Source of the DNA: Candidatus Delongbacteria bacterium
GTDB lineage: Bacteria; Bacteroidota; Bacteroidia; Bacteroidales; ML635J-15
Direction of reading: 5' to 3'
DNA length: 8,909 bases
Assembly (NCBI GenBank): GCA_027858215.1
Contig: JAQIDD010000304.1
Coordinates: forward strand, 1-8,909
In this document: positions 1-7,003 of the stretch, piece by piece
Position numbering within the stretch: position 1 is the first letter of the stretch
Layout: each line of letters opens with the position of its first letter
The notes under the pieces: generated by a model
Seen by the model: only the letters and a program-made list of their open reading frames with translations
What the model was told of the DNA's origin: nothing
Databases searched by the model: none
Translations under genes and position numbers: made by a program

Positions 1-945
1 ATGAAAGAAAAAAAAGAACGTTGTGAAGCTGAACGTGATGATCTGAAAGCTAAAAATGAAGAGATTTCTACACAGAAAACAGAAATGCAGGCAGAACTTG
101 AAAGGCTGCGTGATATCAACAAAGGCCTTATCCGGGATACTGCAATAAAAGGGAGCTCATACCGTACGCTTACCGTACAATATGGTAAAATCAATGAATT
201 GTACAACACATTGCTTGAAAACACTGAAAAACTTCGTGAAGGAGCTGATGCTGAAACGAAAAAAGCGTTGGCAATGTTGGAGGAAGCCAGGAATGAGTTA
301 CAACAAAAAGAAGATGAGTTGAGGGCACTGGAAGAAAGACTCAATAAAGAAAAGGCCAATCTCAATGCTTTAAGAACGGAATTGCAGATAAAAGAAGCTG
401 AGATTAATAAAAAGAATAAACAGTTGGCAGAACTGCAATCTGTGTTAAACCGGAAAGATTCTGTGGTCAATGTCTTGAGGAAAAAAGTATCCGATGCTTT
501 GCTTGGTTTTGAAGGTGAAGGGTTGACCGTGACGAAGAAAAACGGCAAAGTGTATGTATCACTGGAGGAAAAATTGCTGTTTGAATCCGGAAAATGGGCT
601 GTGGACCCTCAGGGTCAAAAAGCCCTCGAAAAACTGGCTGAAGTGCTGGAAAAAAATCCCGACATCAACATCATGATTGAAGGACACACTGATGATCTGG
701 AATATCATGGCCGTGGTAACATTGAAGATAATTGGGATTTGAGTGTGAAACGCGCCACTGCGATAGTAAAAATCCTGCTTCAAAAATCCAACATTGACCC
801 ACAGCGTTTGATTGCTGCCGGCAGGGGTGAGTATCTGCCAGTGGACCCGGCCAAAACTACCGAAGCACGACGTAAAAACCGGCGTATAGAAATTATTTTA
901 ACCCCCAAACTGGATGAACTGTTTGAAATAATGAACATCCAATAA
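1..945 (+). CDS. OmpA-family coiled-coil peptidoglycan-binding protein, 5'-truncated by window edge
   Basis: The C-terminal domain (about residues 185-301 of the visible 314) is an OmpA/MotB-type peptidoglycan-binding fold. Visible motifs are LLFESGKW (193-200), IEGHTDD (226-232), the LSVKRA helix start (247-252) and RRKNRRIEIIL (290-300). Asp231 and Arg251 sit where family members contact the diaminopimelate of peptidoglycan. Residues 1-160 are rich in Glu, Lys, Gln and Leu in a heptad-like pattern, so a long coiled coil is expected. The visible reading frame starts at base 1 with ATG but lacks any signal peptide. Bacteroidota relatives normally carry a lipoprotein or Sec signal just before such a coiled coil, so the true start is probably outside the window. 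The likely role is tethering the outer membrane to the cell wall. The next gene follows after 8 bp. Family assignment is firm; the start is not. Confidence 0.9.
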   Translation: MKEKKERCEAERDDLKAKNEEISTQKTEMQAELERLRDINKGLIRDTAIKGSSYRTLTVQYGKINELYNTLLENTEKLREGADAETKKALAMLEEARNELQQKEDELRALEERLNKEKANLNALRTELQIKEAEINKKNKQLAELQSVLNRKDSVVNVLRKKVSDALLGFEGEGLTVTKKNGKVYVSLEEKLLFESGKWAVDPQGQKALEKLAEVLEKNPDINIMIEGHTDDLEYHGRGNIEDNWDLSVKRATAIVKILLQKSNIDPQRLIAAGRGEYLPVDPAKTTEARRKNRRIEIILTPKLDELFEIMNIQ

Positions 946-953
946 GGCATTAA

Positions 954-1937
954 ATGCTCACAGCCTGTAACTGGTATCGCCTTATAAATTTAATCAAATT
1001 AAGAATCAGCTACATGTTAAGCAAATTAACAGGTGGTGTCTTTGTATGGGGTTACCCGCCGGCTATGAGTTTTGAAATTTTCGGCAAATGTCAGCTTCAT
1101 TGTCCGGAATGCTACCTGGGAAGCAAAAATCAGAGTGAAAGAGGACGCATGTCGTTTGAATTGTTTGAGTCTGTCATACATGAGCACAGGCATAATTTGT
1201 GGGTAGTGAACCTGTATTTCCAGGGAGAGGCTTTATTGCACCCCGCTTTTGATAAGTTTTTTGCATTAATGGAAAAGCACAATATTTATTCTGTGATTTC
1301 TACCAATGGAAATTTTTCAGATCCGGAAATTGCGGAAAGGCTGGTTAGGGCTGGGCTAAAGAAGTTGATTGTGTCTGTGGATGGTTGCAGTCAGAAGGAA
1401 TATGAAAAATACAGATGCGGAGGTGCTTTGGAAAAAGTATTGTCCTTTATCAATCATGTGAAGCAAGCAAAGCAAAAACACAAACAGAAATACCCTGTCA
1501 TTGTAATGCAAAGCCTTGTTATGAAACACAATGAACCCAGCATTGAGAAGTTCAAAAACATGGCTTCTGAACTAAAGCTGAAATTACGACTGAAAAGCGT
1601 GCAAATTAATCATCCTGAGAACATTGACTTTCTGCCTGAAAATCCGCGTTACAGACGTTATAACATCAAAAATGAAAAAGCTGAATTGATGAATCCCCTC
1701 CACAATCATTGCTGGCGCCTGTACAGAAATCCGGTTATTACAAGTGAGGGAGATGTGCTGCCTTGTTGTTTTGATAAAAGCCTCAAATACAAAATGGGAA
1801 ATCTTTACACACAGAAGTTTTCAGAAATCTGGCATTCACAAGCGTATTATAATTTTAGAAAACAGGTTTTTACAAACAGAAAAAATATGGATATTTGCAA
1901 CAATTGTTCTGAAGGCACAAAACACATATATGTCTGA
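954..1937 (+). CDS. Radical SAM/SPASM domain protein, substrate unknown
   Basis: This 327-residue protein has the radical SAM cluster motif CX3CX2C (Cys46, Cys50, Cys53). Core motifs follow: YFQGEALLHP (88-97, the GGE-like SAM-binding segment), STNGN (116-120) and VSVDG (140-144). The C-terminal region has CX12GX4C (Cys253, Gly266, Cys271, with Cys272 adjacent) and CX2C (Cys315, Cys318), a reduced SPASM/twitch pattern that could hold one auxiliary [4Fe-4S] cluster. It lacks the CX5CX3C segment of the full seven-cysteine SPASM set. From memory it resembles a common Bacteroidota family with an N-terminal segment ending in a 'W-G-x-P' stretch and a C-terminal 'NCSEG' ending; I know no assigned reaction. 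The ATG at 954 is preferred over the one at 1014 because it keeps the N-terminal helix of that family, and AAGG lies 6 bases upstream of it. The 3' end overlaps folK by 8 bp. No precursor peptide gene is visible nearby. Confidence 0.9.
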   Translation: MLTACNWYRLINLIKLRISYMLSKLTGGVFVWGYPPAMSFEIFGKCQLHCPECYLGSKNQSERGRMSFELFESVIHEHRHNLWVVNLYFQGEALLHPAFDKFFALMEKHNIYSVISTNGNFSDPEIAERLVRAGLKKLIVSVDGCSQKEYEKYRCGGALEKVLSFINHVKQAKQKHKQKYPVIVMQSLVMKHNEPSIEKFKNMASELKLKLRLKSVQINHPENIDFLPENPRYRRYNIKNEKAELMNPLHNHCWRLYRNPVITSEGDVLPCCFDKSLKYKMGNLYTQKFSEIWHSQAYYNFRKQVFTNRKNMDICNNCSEGTKHIYV

Positions 1938-2457
1938 TATTTATCTTTCCATAGGTGGAAATTTGGAAGACCGATTGAAAAACATCGGCCTGAGCCAGCA
2001 AGCTATTTCTGACAAGATCGGCCATATCCTTGATTTTTCTCCGATTTATGAAACCGAGCCCTGGGGGTTTAAGCATGAACGCCATTTTTACAATCAAGTG
2101 TTGCGTGTGCAAAGCGATTTAGCCCCGGAGCAAGTGTTAAAACGATGTCTGTATATTGAAAAGTCACTCGGAAGAGAACGAAATGCATCAAAAAATAAGA
2201 ATTATGCTGGCAGAACCATGGATATTGATATCATTTTTTATGATGATTTTATCATTGACAAACCGGCATTGCAAATTCCACATCCTGATTTTAAAAACCG
2301 GTTGTTTGTGCTTATTCCACTGAATGACATAGCTCCTGATTTTATCGATCCGGGAAGCGGAAAAAGCATTGAAACATTGAAGGAAAATTGTAGCGATACA
2401 ACCAGTTACAAAAAAACAAAACTCCAGGGAAAACAGTTACATCATGAAACAAAATGA
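1930..2457 (+). CDS. folK: 2-amino-4-hydroxy-6-hydroxymethyldihydropteridine pyrophosphokinase (HPPK)
   Basis: HPPK transfers pyrophosphate from ATP to 6-hydroxymethyl-7,8-dihydropterin, the step before dihydropteroate synthase in cytoplasmic folate synthesis. The 175-residue protein shows the N-terminal YLSIGGNLEDR (5-15), ETEPWG (41-46) and FYNQV (53-57) motifs. It also has the signature AGRTMDIDII (93-102), where Asp98 and Asp100 match the two Mg-binding aspartates of E. coli HPPK, and IPHPDFKNR (116-124). The loop between Arg84 and Arg95 is about three residues longer than in E. coli by eye. The ATG at 1930 was chosen because the first residues match the family N-terminus; the frame stays open further upstream but reads through the radical SAM gene as a shadow. 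The gene overlaps its upstream neighbour by 8 bp and tadA by 14 bp. The last 20 or so residues are a lysine-rich tail past the conserved domain. Confidence 0.95.
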   Translation: MSDIYLSIGGNLEDRLKNIGLSQQAISDKIGHILDFSPIYETEPWGFKHERHFYNQVLRVQSDLAPEQVLKRCLYIEKSLGRERNASKNKNYAGRTMDIDIIFYDDFIIDKPALQIPHPDFKNRLFVLIPLNDIAPDFIDPGSGKSIETLKENCSDTTSYKKTKLQGKQLHHETK

Positions 2458-2884
2458 AATATTTATGAACATGGCACTTCAGGAAGCCAGGGATGCTTAT
2501 GATGAAGGTGAAATACCCGTGGGCGCTGTTTTAACCTGCAATGGTCATCTGGTTGCTAAAGCCCATAATCAGACTGAGCGGCTGACTGATATAACCGCTC
2601 ATGCCGAAATGCTTGTTTTGACAGCCGGAATGGATGCCATGCACAGCAAATTTTTATCTGATTGTAATTTATATGTTACCCTGGAACCTTGTATTATGTG
2701 TGCAGGAGCCATTGGCTTGGCCCGGATTAAACAACTTCATTTTGCTGCTTTTGATGAAAAAAGAGGTTATAGAAAATATTCAGAACATGTGTTACATCCT
2801 AAAACAGAGGTAATGTCAGGATTAATGGAGCTGGATTCATCAAAGCTGCTTAAAAAATTTTTCAGGGAAAGAAGATCCCTGTAA
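2444..2884 (+). CDS. tadA: tRNA adenosine(34) deaminase
   Basis: TadA deaminates A34 to inosine in the anticodon of tRNA-Arg(ACG), a zinc-dependent step needed to read CGN codons. The 146-residue length is normal for the family. The zinc site is complete: His53 and catalytic Glu55 in TAHAEM (51-56), and Cys83 and Cys86 in EPCIMCAGAI (81-90). EGEIPVGAVL (21-30) is the usual N-terminal motif. The C-terminal half (FAAFDEKRGY, about 100-109) fits TadA better than cytosine or guanine deaminases, although other cytidine-deaminase-like enzymes share the HAE and PCxxC motifs. The start at 2444 lies inside the end of folK (14-bp overlap), which suggests coupled translation. The gene ends the plus-strand cluster; a short hairpin sits over its last codons. 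Confidence 0.93.
   Translation: MKQNEIFMNMALQEARDAYDEGEIPVGAVLTCNGHLVAKAHNQTERLTDITAHAEMLVLTAGMDAMHSKFLSDCNLYVTLEPCIMCAGAIGLARIKQLHFAAFDEKRGYRKYSEHVLHPKTEVMSGLMELDSSKLLKKFFRERRSL
2863..2881 (+). other. Short inverted repeat at the tadA stop codon
   Basis: CAGGGA (2863-2868) and TCCCTG (2876-2881) are perfect complements separated by 7 bases, ending just before the tadA TAA. A 6-bp stem could form in the mRNA. No T-run follows on the plus strand, so a classical intrinsic terminator is not supported. It may act as a 3' stabiliser or a weak terminator, or it may be chance. Confidence 0.3.
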
Positions 2885-2968
2885 TATGTTCCCGGGTACT
2901 TGTTTATGTATACACTTTACATTAACAAACTTATAACATCTGGATGAAATTAGAAATAAGTTGTGTAT

Positions 2969-2976
2969 TATATTTG
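2969..2976 (+). promoter_or_regulatory. Candidate Bacteroidota -7 element upstream of the TonB receptor
   Basis: TATATTTG matches the Bacteroidota primary-sigma -7 consensus TAnnTTTG. It lies in the 185-bp non-coding stretch between tadA and the receptor gene, about 93 bases before the chosen ATG. I see no convincing TTTG -33 element at the expected distance upstream, so this is a partial match. The rest of 2885-3069 shows no gene and no clear riboswitch fold. Confidence 0.3.
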
Positions 2977-3069
2977 TCCGGGTGATTGATGATTTGTGTT
3001 TTAATTTACTAACCTGTGTGAAACAAAGGCACAATTCTGTTGTTAAAAATTACGAAACGAAGTGCATAT

Positions 3070-5496
3070 ATGCCAACACGATACATATTTTTTCTAATTA
3101 TTTTTATCCAGCTTACTGTATTGATAACTGCTGTCAGGGCTGAACCTGTACCAAGTGATGGTTTCGCCATTAGCGGGACCGTTTTGGATGATTCAGATGG
3201 CAGTGCGATGCCGTATGTAACAATAAGTGTACTGGAACAGCCGGATAGCACCATGGTAACAGGTACAGTTACGAATGATGAAGGAATGTTTACACTGAAA
3301 GTAAAAGACCCGGGACAATATTGGTTGCAGTTATCTTTTATGGGTTATAAAAAGAAAACCATGGCAATCGAATTACAACCTGATGAGGGTGATATTGATT
3401 TGGGAAACATTAAACTGATACCGGATGCAGATGTGTTGGAAGAAGTAACAGTAACCGGCAATAAATTTTCGATGGATTACAAAATTGATAAGAAAGTCCT
3501 GCATGTTTCAAAGCAACATACTACTATTTCAGGAACAGCAGTGGATGCCCTGCAGTATGCCCCATCGGTTCAGGTTGATATTGAAGGAAATGTGTCTTTG
3601 CGGGGCAATACCAATTTTACAGTGTTGATTGACGGGAAACCTTCTGTGCTGGATGCTACTGAAGCCCTTGAACAAATTCCGGCAAGTTCTGTCAAAGACA
3701 TTGAGATTATTACAAATCCATCGGCAAAATATGATCCTGAGGGTACTGCAGGGATCATTAATATTATTACTAAAAAGCGCAGTTTGAACGGAATAAGCGG
3801 TTTGGTACATCTGAATACAGGCCTTGATGATAAATACGGAGGGGACATATTACTCAATTATCAGACTAATCATTTAAAATTCTTTGTCAGTGGAGATTTT
3901 AACCACAGAACGTATCCCGGAAGCATGGAGCATGACAACCGGTTTTATGGGGGAGATACTACATATTATGTTCAATCTTCAGGGATGCGTGAACGACAAA
4001 GGGAGCGATACAGCTTTCGTGCCGGTGCTGAATGGTTTCCCGATGATAATCATACGGTCAGTGTTAGCGGAAGGTATGGAAACAGAATGTCAGCAGGTAC
4101 ATATGAAACTGAATATACAGAGTGGAATTCCGTAGATACAAATAAAAACGAATACATAAGTACGGAATCCGGTGAGCGTGGCGGACATTTTTTCTCCTTA
4201 CAATCCAATTATGTGTACCAGATAGAAACAGACCACAAGTTTGATGCTGAATTTATGTATTATGAGCGGGATGGAAGTGATAATTCAATAAACACACTAA
4301 ACAACCTGAATGATGTCATTCAAACCGGACAAAAGTCACTTGAATATGGCCCGTCAAAAGGTATGCGTTACCGGCTGAATTATAAGCAACCCTTTTCCGG
4401 GAGACTGAAACTTGAAGCCGGGTTACAAGGAAGATTCCGTGATTCTAAAGAAAACAATGAAATTTATTACTATGATACGGCACGTTCTGAGTATGTGCTT
4501 CAGGAAAATTTCAGTCATGAAGTTAATTATTTAAGAAATATACATGCAGGATACGGTTTGATCCGCGGTGAAATAGGAGAGGGGTTAGGATATCAGTTGG
4601 GTCTTCGAACGGAATATACATACCGTGATATACGCTTGGGTGAGGATGAAGACAATTTTCTTATTGACAGGTGGGATTTTTTTCCAACCACACATTTTTC
4701 TTATGATCTGAACGAAAACAATCAAGTCATGGTAAGTTACACCCGGCGTATTGACAGGCCACATGGCTGGTACTTAGAGCCCTTCATTACCTGGAGTGAT
4801 GCATACAATGTAAGACAAGGCAATCCCGCTCTCAAACCTGAATACATCAATGCCTTTGAAATGGCCTATCAAAAGGAGTTTGGAAAACATGCTTTTTCCA
4901 CGGAAATTTTTTACAGAATCACGAAAAACAACATTGAACGCATACGAACGGTTTACAGCGAAAACATCATGATGCATAGCTACGATAATGTGGGTAAAGA
5001 TTTTTCCCTTGGCACAGAAGTCATGCTGAACGCTGAAATTGTTGACTGGTGGAATACTGATATTACTGGTAATCTGTATGATTATCGTGTTAAGGGTGAA
5101 ATTGATGGAGTTGAATATGATAATCACAGCCTGACCTGGAACCTGCGTTGGAACAATTCATTTCAGATAGCTGAAAACACTGTTATACAGTTAAATCCGG
5201 CATATCATGGTCCTGAAATTGAACCCCAGGAAGAAGAAGCTGCATATTTTGATGTGGATGGTGCTGTCAGGCAATCCTTTTTTAACAAGAAACTAAAGGT
5301 GACACTGCAGGTCCGTGATATTTTTGGTACATCCAAATATGAATCCATAACAGAAACGCCGGAATTGTATAATTACAGGTTGTATAAGCATAAAACGCCT
5401 ATCGTAATGCTTAACCTCAGTTACAGCATTAACAATTATAAAGACAAATCTTCAGGTGGGCCTGTTGAGGGAGAAGTTGAAGGTGGCGAAATGTAG
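3070..5496 (+). CDS. TonB-dependent outer-membrane receptor (regulatory-like domain, plug, beta-barrel)
   Basis: This 808-residue protein begins with a Sec signal peptide (hydrophobic 6-20, likely cleavage after AVRA, residue 24). A carboxypeptidase-regulatory-like beta-sandwich follows at about 33-118 (ISGTVLDD to LSFMGYKK). The plug is at about 122-237, with LEEVTVTG (123-130), VSLRGN (175-180), VLIDGKPS (185-192), the NPSAKYDPEGTAGIINIITK segment (217-236) and basic residues after it. The rest is a beta-barrel with SYTRRIDRP (556-564) and GNPALKPEY (584-592), typical of the outer-membrane beta-barrel subgroup of TonB receptors. The substrate cannot be read from sequence; iron chelates, peptides and other ligands are all possible. 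No SusD-like gene is adjacent, so a SusC role is unlikely. The ATG at 3070 is chosen because it gives a standard signal peptide; an in-frame TTG at 3040 would add 10 residues. A Gly/Glu-rich tail (about 794-808) follows the last predicted strand. The gene ends 4 bp from the convergent CorC-like gene. Confidence 0.92.
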   Translation: MPTRYIFFLIIFIQLTVLITAVRAEPVPSDGFAISGTVLDDSDGSAMPYVTISVLEQPDSTMVTGTVTNDEGMFTLKVKDPGQYWLQLSFMGYKKKTMAIELQPDEGDIDLGNIKLIPDADVLEEVTVTGNKFSMDYKIDKKVLHVSKQHTTISGTAVDALQYAPSVQVDIEGNVSLRGNTNFTVLIDGKPSVLDATEALEQIPASSVKDIEIITNPSAKYDPEGTAGIINIITKKRSLNGISGLVHLNTGLDDKYGGDILLNYQTNHLKFFVSGDFNHRTYPGSMEHDNRFYGGDTTYYVQSSGMRERQRERYSFRAGAEWFPDDNHTVSVSGRYGNRMSAGTYETEYTEWNSVDTNKNEYISTESGERGGHFFSLQSNYVYQIETDHKFDAEFMYYERDGSDNSINTLNNLNDVIQTGQKSLEYGPSKGMRYRLNYKQPFSGRLKLEAGLQGRFRDSKENNEIYYYDTARSEYVLQENFSHEVNYLRNIHAGYGLIRGEIGEGLGYQLGLRTEYTYRDIRLGEDEDNFLIDRWDFFPTTHFSYDLNENNQVMVSYTRRIDRPHGWYLEPFITWSDAYNVRQGNPALKPEYINAFEMAYQKEFGKHAFSTEIFYRITKNNIERIRTVYSENIMMHSYDNVGKDFSLGTEVMLNAEIVDWWNTDITGNLYDYRVKGEIDGVEYDNHSLTWNLRWNNSFQIAENTVIQLNPAYHGPEIEPQEEEAAYFDVDGAVRQSFFNKKLKVTLQVRDIFGTSKYESITETPELYNYRLYKHKTPIVMLNLSYSINNYKDKSSGGPVEGEVEGGEM

Positions 5497-5500
5497 TATT

Positions 5501-6769
5501 TTATTCGGCTGGTATTAATTTAATGAGTTCAATGCGTGTTGTTCCTGATTTGAGCACCTGAAACGCATGTTTTTCATAGTCCGGATCACGTATGATTTCT
5601 CCCTGATTCGGAAAACTTTCATGAAGATACAGAAGGTATCCCGCCAGCGTTTCGTATTCATCAGATGCCTTTAGATTAAAATCGTATTTTTCGTTCAGAT
5701 AGTCAATTTCAATTTTTCCTGAAAACACATATGATCCGTCAGGTAATTGTTTTTCTGTAATATCAGTGATATCATATTCATCCTCAATTTCACCAAATAT
5801 TTCTTCAAGCAGATCCTCAATTGATACAATGCCTGAAGTGCCTCCAAATTCATCCACAACAACAGTAATGTTTTTGTTTTCTTTAATGAACAAGGTAAGC
5901 ATATCTTGTGCTTTCATTGTTTCCGGAACGATCAGCGGCTTTCTCAACATGGTTTTTAGTGACCCGGGGTTTTTAAACAAATCGTGGCTCCGCACATAGC
6001 CTACGATGCTGTCAATGTTATCTTTGAAGATGAATATTTTGGAATAACCTGATTCGATAAACTGTTGTGTTAGTGTCGGAATATCAGTGTTCAGATCAAC
6101 AGCAACAATATCAGTACGCGGCACCATGCATTCACGCAAACGAATATCTCCGAAATCCAGTGCATTCTGAAAAATTTTCAGTTCTTTGTCAATGGAATCT
6201 TCCTCCTCATGCTCTCCGTTGGATTCTGAAATAAAGTCATCCAGATCTACCTTGCTCAGTACCAGAGCCTGTTTGACATTTTTAATTTTCACTCCAAGTA
6301 AACGGGTTCCTAGGGTTGACAACCATAAGCTAATACGGACAATAGGGTAAAAAATCATGTAAAAGAATGCCAGTGGAACAGCAAAAAGCTTTAATGACTG
6401 ATTGCTGACAGTTTTGAAAAGCACTTTAGGAATAAATTCTGCAAACACAAGGATGATGAGTGTTGAGATGATGGTTTGAATAAGAAGTATAAGGCCGTCA
6501 TGGTCATTGACTAGCCTGGCAATGTCAGGTTTGAGCAGAGTGGCCATGAGGATGCCATAAATGACAAGGGCAATATTGTTACCAACAAGCATGGTACTTA
6601 TATAGCGGGAAGGGTATTCTGAAAAATGCGATAAAATCTTTGATGACAGTTTGTTTTCTTTCTTTGTGATTTCAAGCCGGAGTTTATTTGATGAGATGAA
6701 TGCGATTTCCATTACGGAAAAAAAAGCCGAAAACAGCAGTGTTATCAGTATGTAAGGGAGCAAATTCAT
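5501..6769 (-). CDS. DUF21-CBS-CorC_HlyC membrane protein (CorC/CorB-like, 'hemolysin family')
   Basis: The 422 residues show the full three-part architecture. The DUF21 (CNNM) membrane domain spans about 1-190, with SAFFSVMEIAFIS (14-26), MLVGNNIA (60-67) and AEFIPK (110-115). A CBS pair spans about 205-330, with LRECMVPRTDI (211-221) and VVDEFGGTSGIVSIEDLLEE (304-323). A CorC_HlyC domain spans about 338-420. Family members are linked to magnesium or cobalt efflux, with nucleotide binding by the CBS pair; the older 'hemolysin' name is not evidence of toxin activity. Bacteroidota also carry GldE, a gliding-motility paralog with the same layout, but nothing gliding-related is next to this gene, so GldE is not favoured. 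The start lies 6 bp after the small membrane protein gene, so it is the last gene of the minus-strand operon here. Its 3' end faces the TonB receptor across 4 bp. Confidence 0.92.
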   Translation of the reverse strand: MNLLPYILITLLFSAFFSVMEIAFISSNKLRLEITKKENKLSSKILSHFSEYPSRYISTMLVGNNIALVIYGILMATLLKPDIARLVNDHDGLILLIQTIISTLIILVFAEFIPKVLFKTVSNQSLKLFAVPLAFFYMIFYPIVRISLWLSTLGTRLLGVKIKNVKQALVLSKVDLDDFISESNGEHEEEDSIDKELKIFQNALDFGDIRLRECMVPRTDIVAVDLNTDIPTLTQQFIESGYSKIFIFKDNIDSIVGYVRSHDLFKNPGSLKTMLRKPLIVPETMKAQDMLTLFIKENKNITVVVDEFGGTSGIVSIEDLLEEIFGEIEDEYDITDITEKQLPDGSYVFSGKIEIDYLNEKYDFNLKASDEYETLAGYLLYLHESFPNQGEIIRDPDYEKHAFQVLKSGTTRIELIKLIPAE

Positions 6770-6775
6770 TTTCTA

Positions 6776-7003
6776 TTATCGCTTACGTTTGTTTTGTTTT
6801 CGCATGTACATTTTGAGGAAAAAAATAATCAGACAAAGCAGCGAGAGAATCAAATAAACCCAGGCATACATTTTTCCAGGTTCTCCCTGGTTGAATTTTA
6901 TCATAGCAGCTGCAAAAGTGAATATGGCCATGCCAAGCCATAGATAGTCAATGACAATCAGCAAAATTGGTTGTTTCTTACGATGGTTCCTGTTCGTTCT
7001 CAT
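6776..7003 (-). CDS. Small two-helix membrane protein, function unknown
   Basis: I do not recognise this 75-residue protein. It has a basic N-terminus (RTNRNHRKK, 2-10), two hydrophobic stretches (about 12-35 and 45-66) joined by a short polar turn (FNQGEPGK, 37-44), and a very basic end (KQNKRKR, 69-75). The positive-inside rule suggests both ends face the cytoplasm, with the turn in the periplasm. The ATG at 7003 lies inside the end of lptC (26-bp overlap); the frame stays open further upstream, but those codons read as an out-of-frame shadow of lptC. Retention of an intact frame between lptC and the CorC-like gene (6-bp gap) argues that it is a real gene. A role in envelope biogenesis is an inference from position only. 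Confidence 0.75.
   Translation of the reverse strand: MRTNRNHRKKQPILLIVIDYLWLGMAIFTFAAAMIKFNQGEPGKMYAWVYLILSLLCLIIFFLKMYMRKQNKRKR

Noticed and set aside
559..783. Small antisense open frames inside the OmpA, TonB, CorC-like and TPR genes
   Set aside because: They lie opposite or out of frame with well-supported genes and lack recognisable domains, convincing signals or independent context.
1744..1929. In-frame upstream extension of folK from the ATG at 1744
   Set aside because: The added 62 residues do not resemble any HPPK N-terminus and are an out-of-frame reading of the radical SAM SPASM region. The ATG at 1930 matches the family start.
954..1937. Ribosomal-peptide (RiPP) maturation cluster around the radical SAM gene
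   Set aside because: No short precursor-like frame, peptide-recognition (RRE/PqqD-like) domain, exporter or protease gene is present in the surrounding sequence; the neighbours are housekeeping genes.
2847..2881. Minus-strand intrinsic terminator (hairpin then A5T6)
   Set aside because: On the minus strand the CAGGGA/TCCCTG stem is followed by an A-run before the T-run, and no minus-strand gene lies upstream to be terminated.
3040..3069. TTG start for the TonB receptor
   Set aside because: It would only lengthen the n-region of the signal peptide. The ATG at 3070 gives a standard signal peptide, though the TTG cannot be excluded from sequence alone.
5501..6769. Toxin (hemolysin) or gliding protein GldE
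   Set aside because: The DUF21-CBS-CorC_HlyC layout is that of membrane transport-type proteins, and no toxin feature is seen. No gliding genes lie nearby to support GldE.
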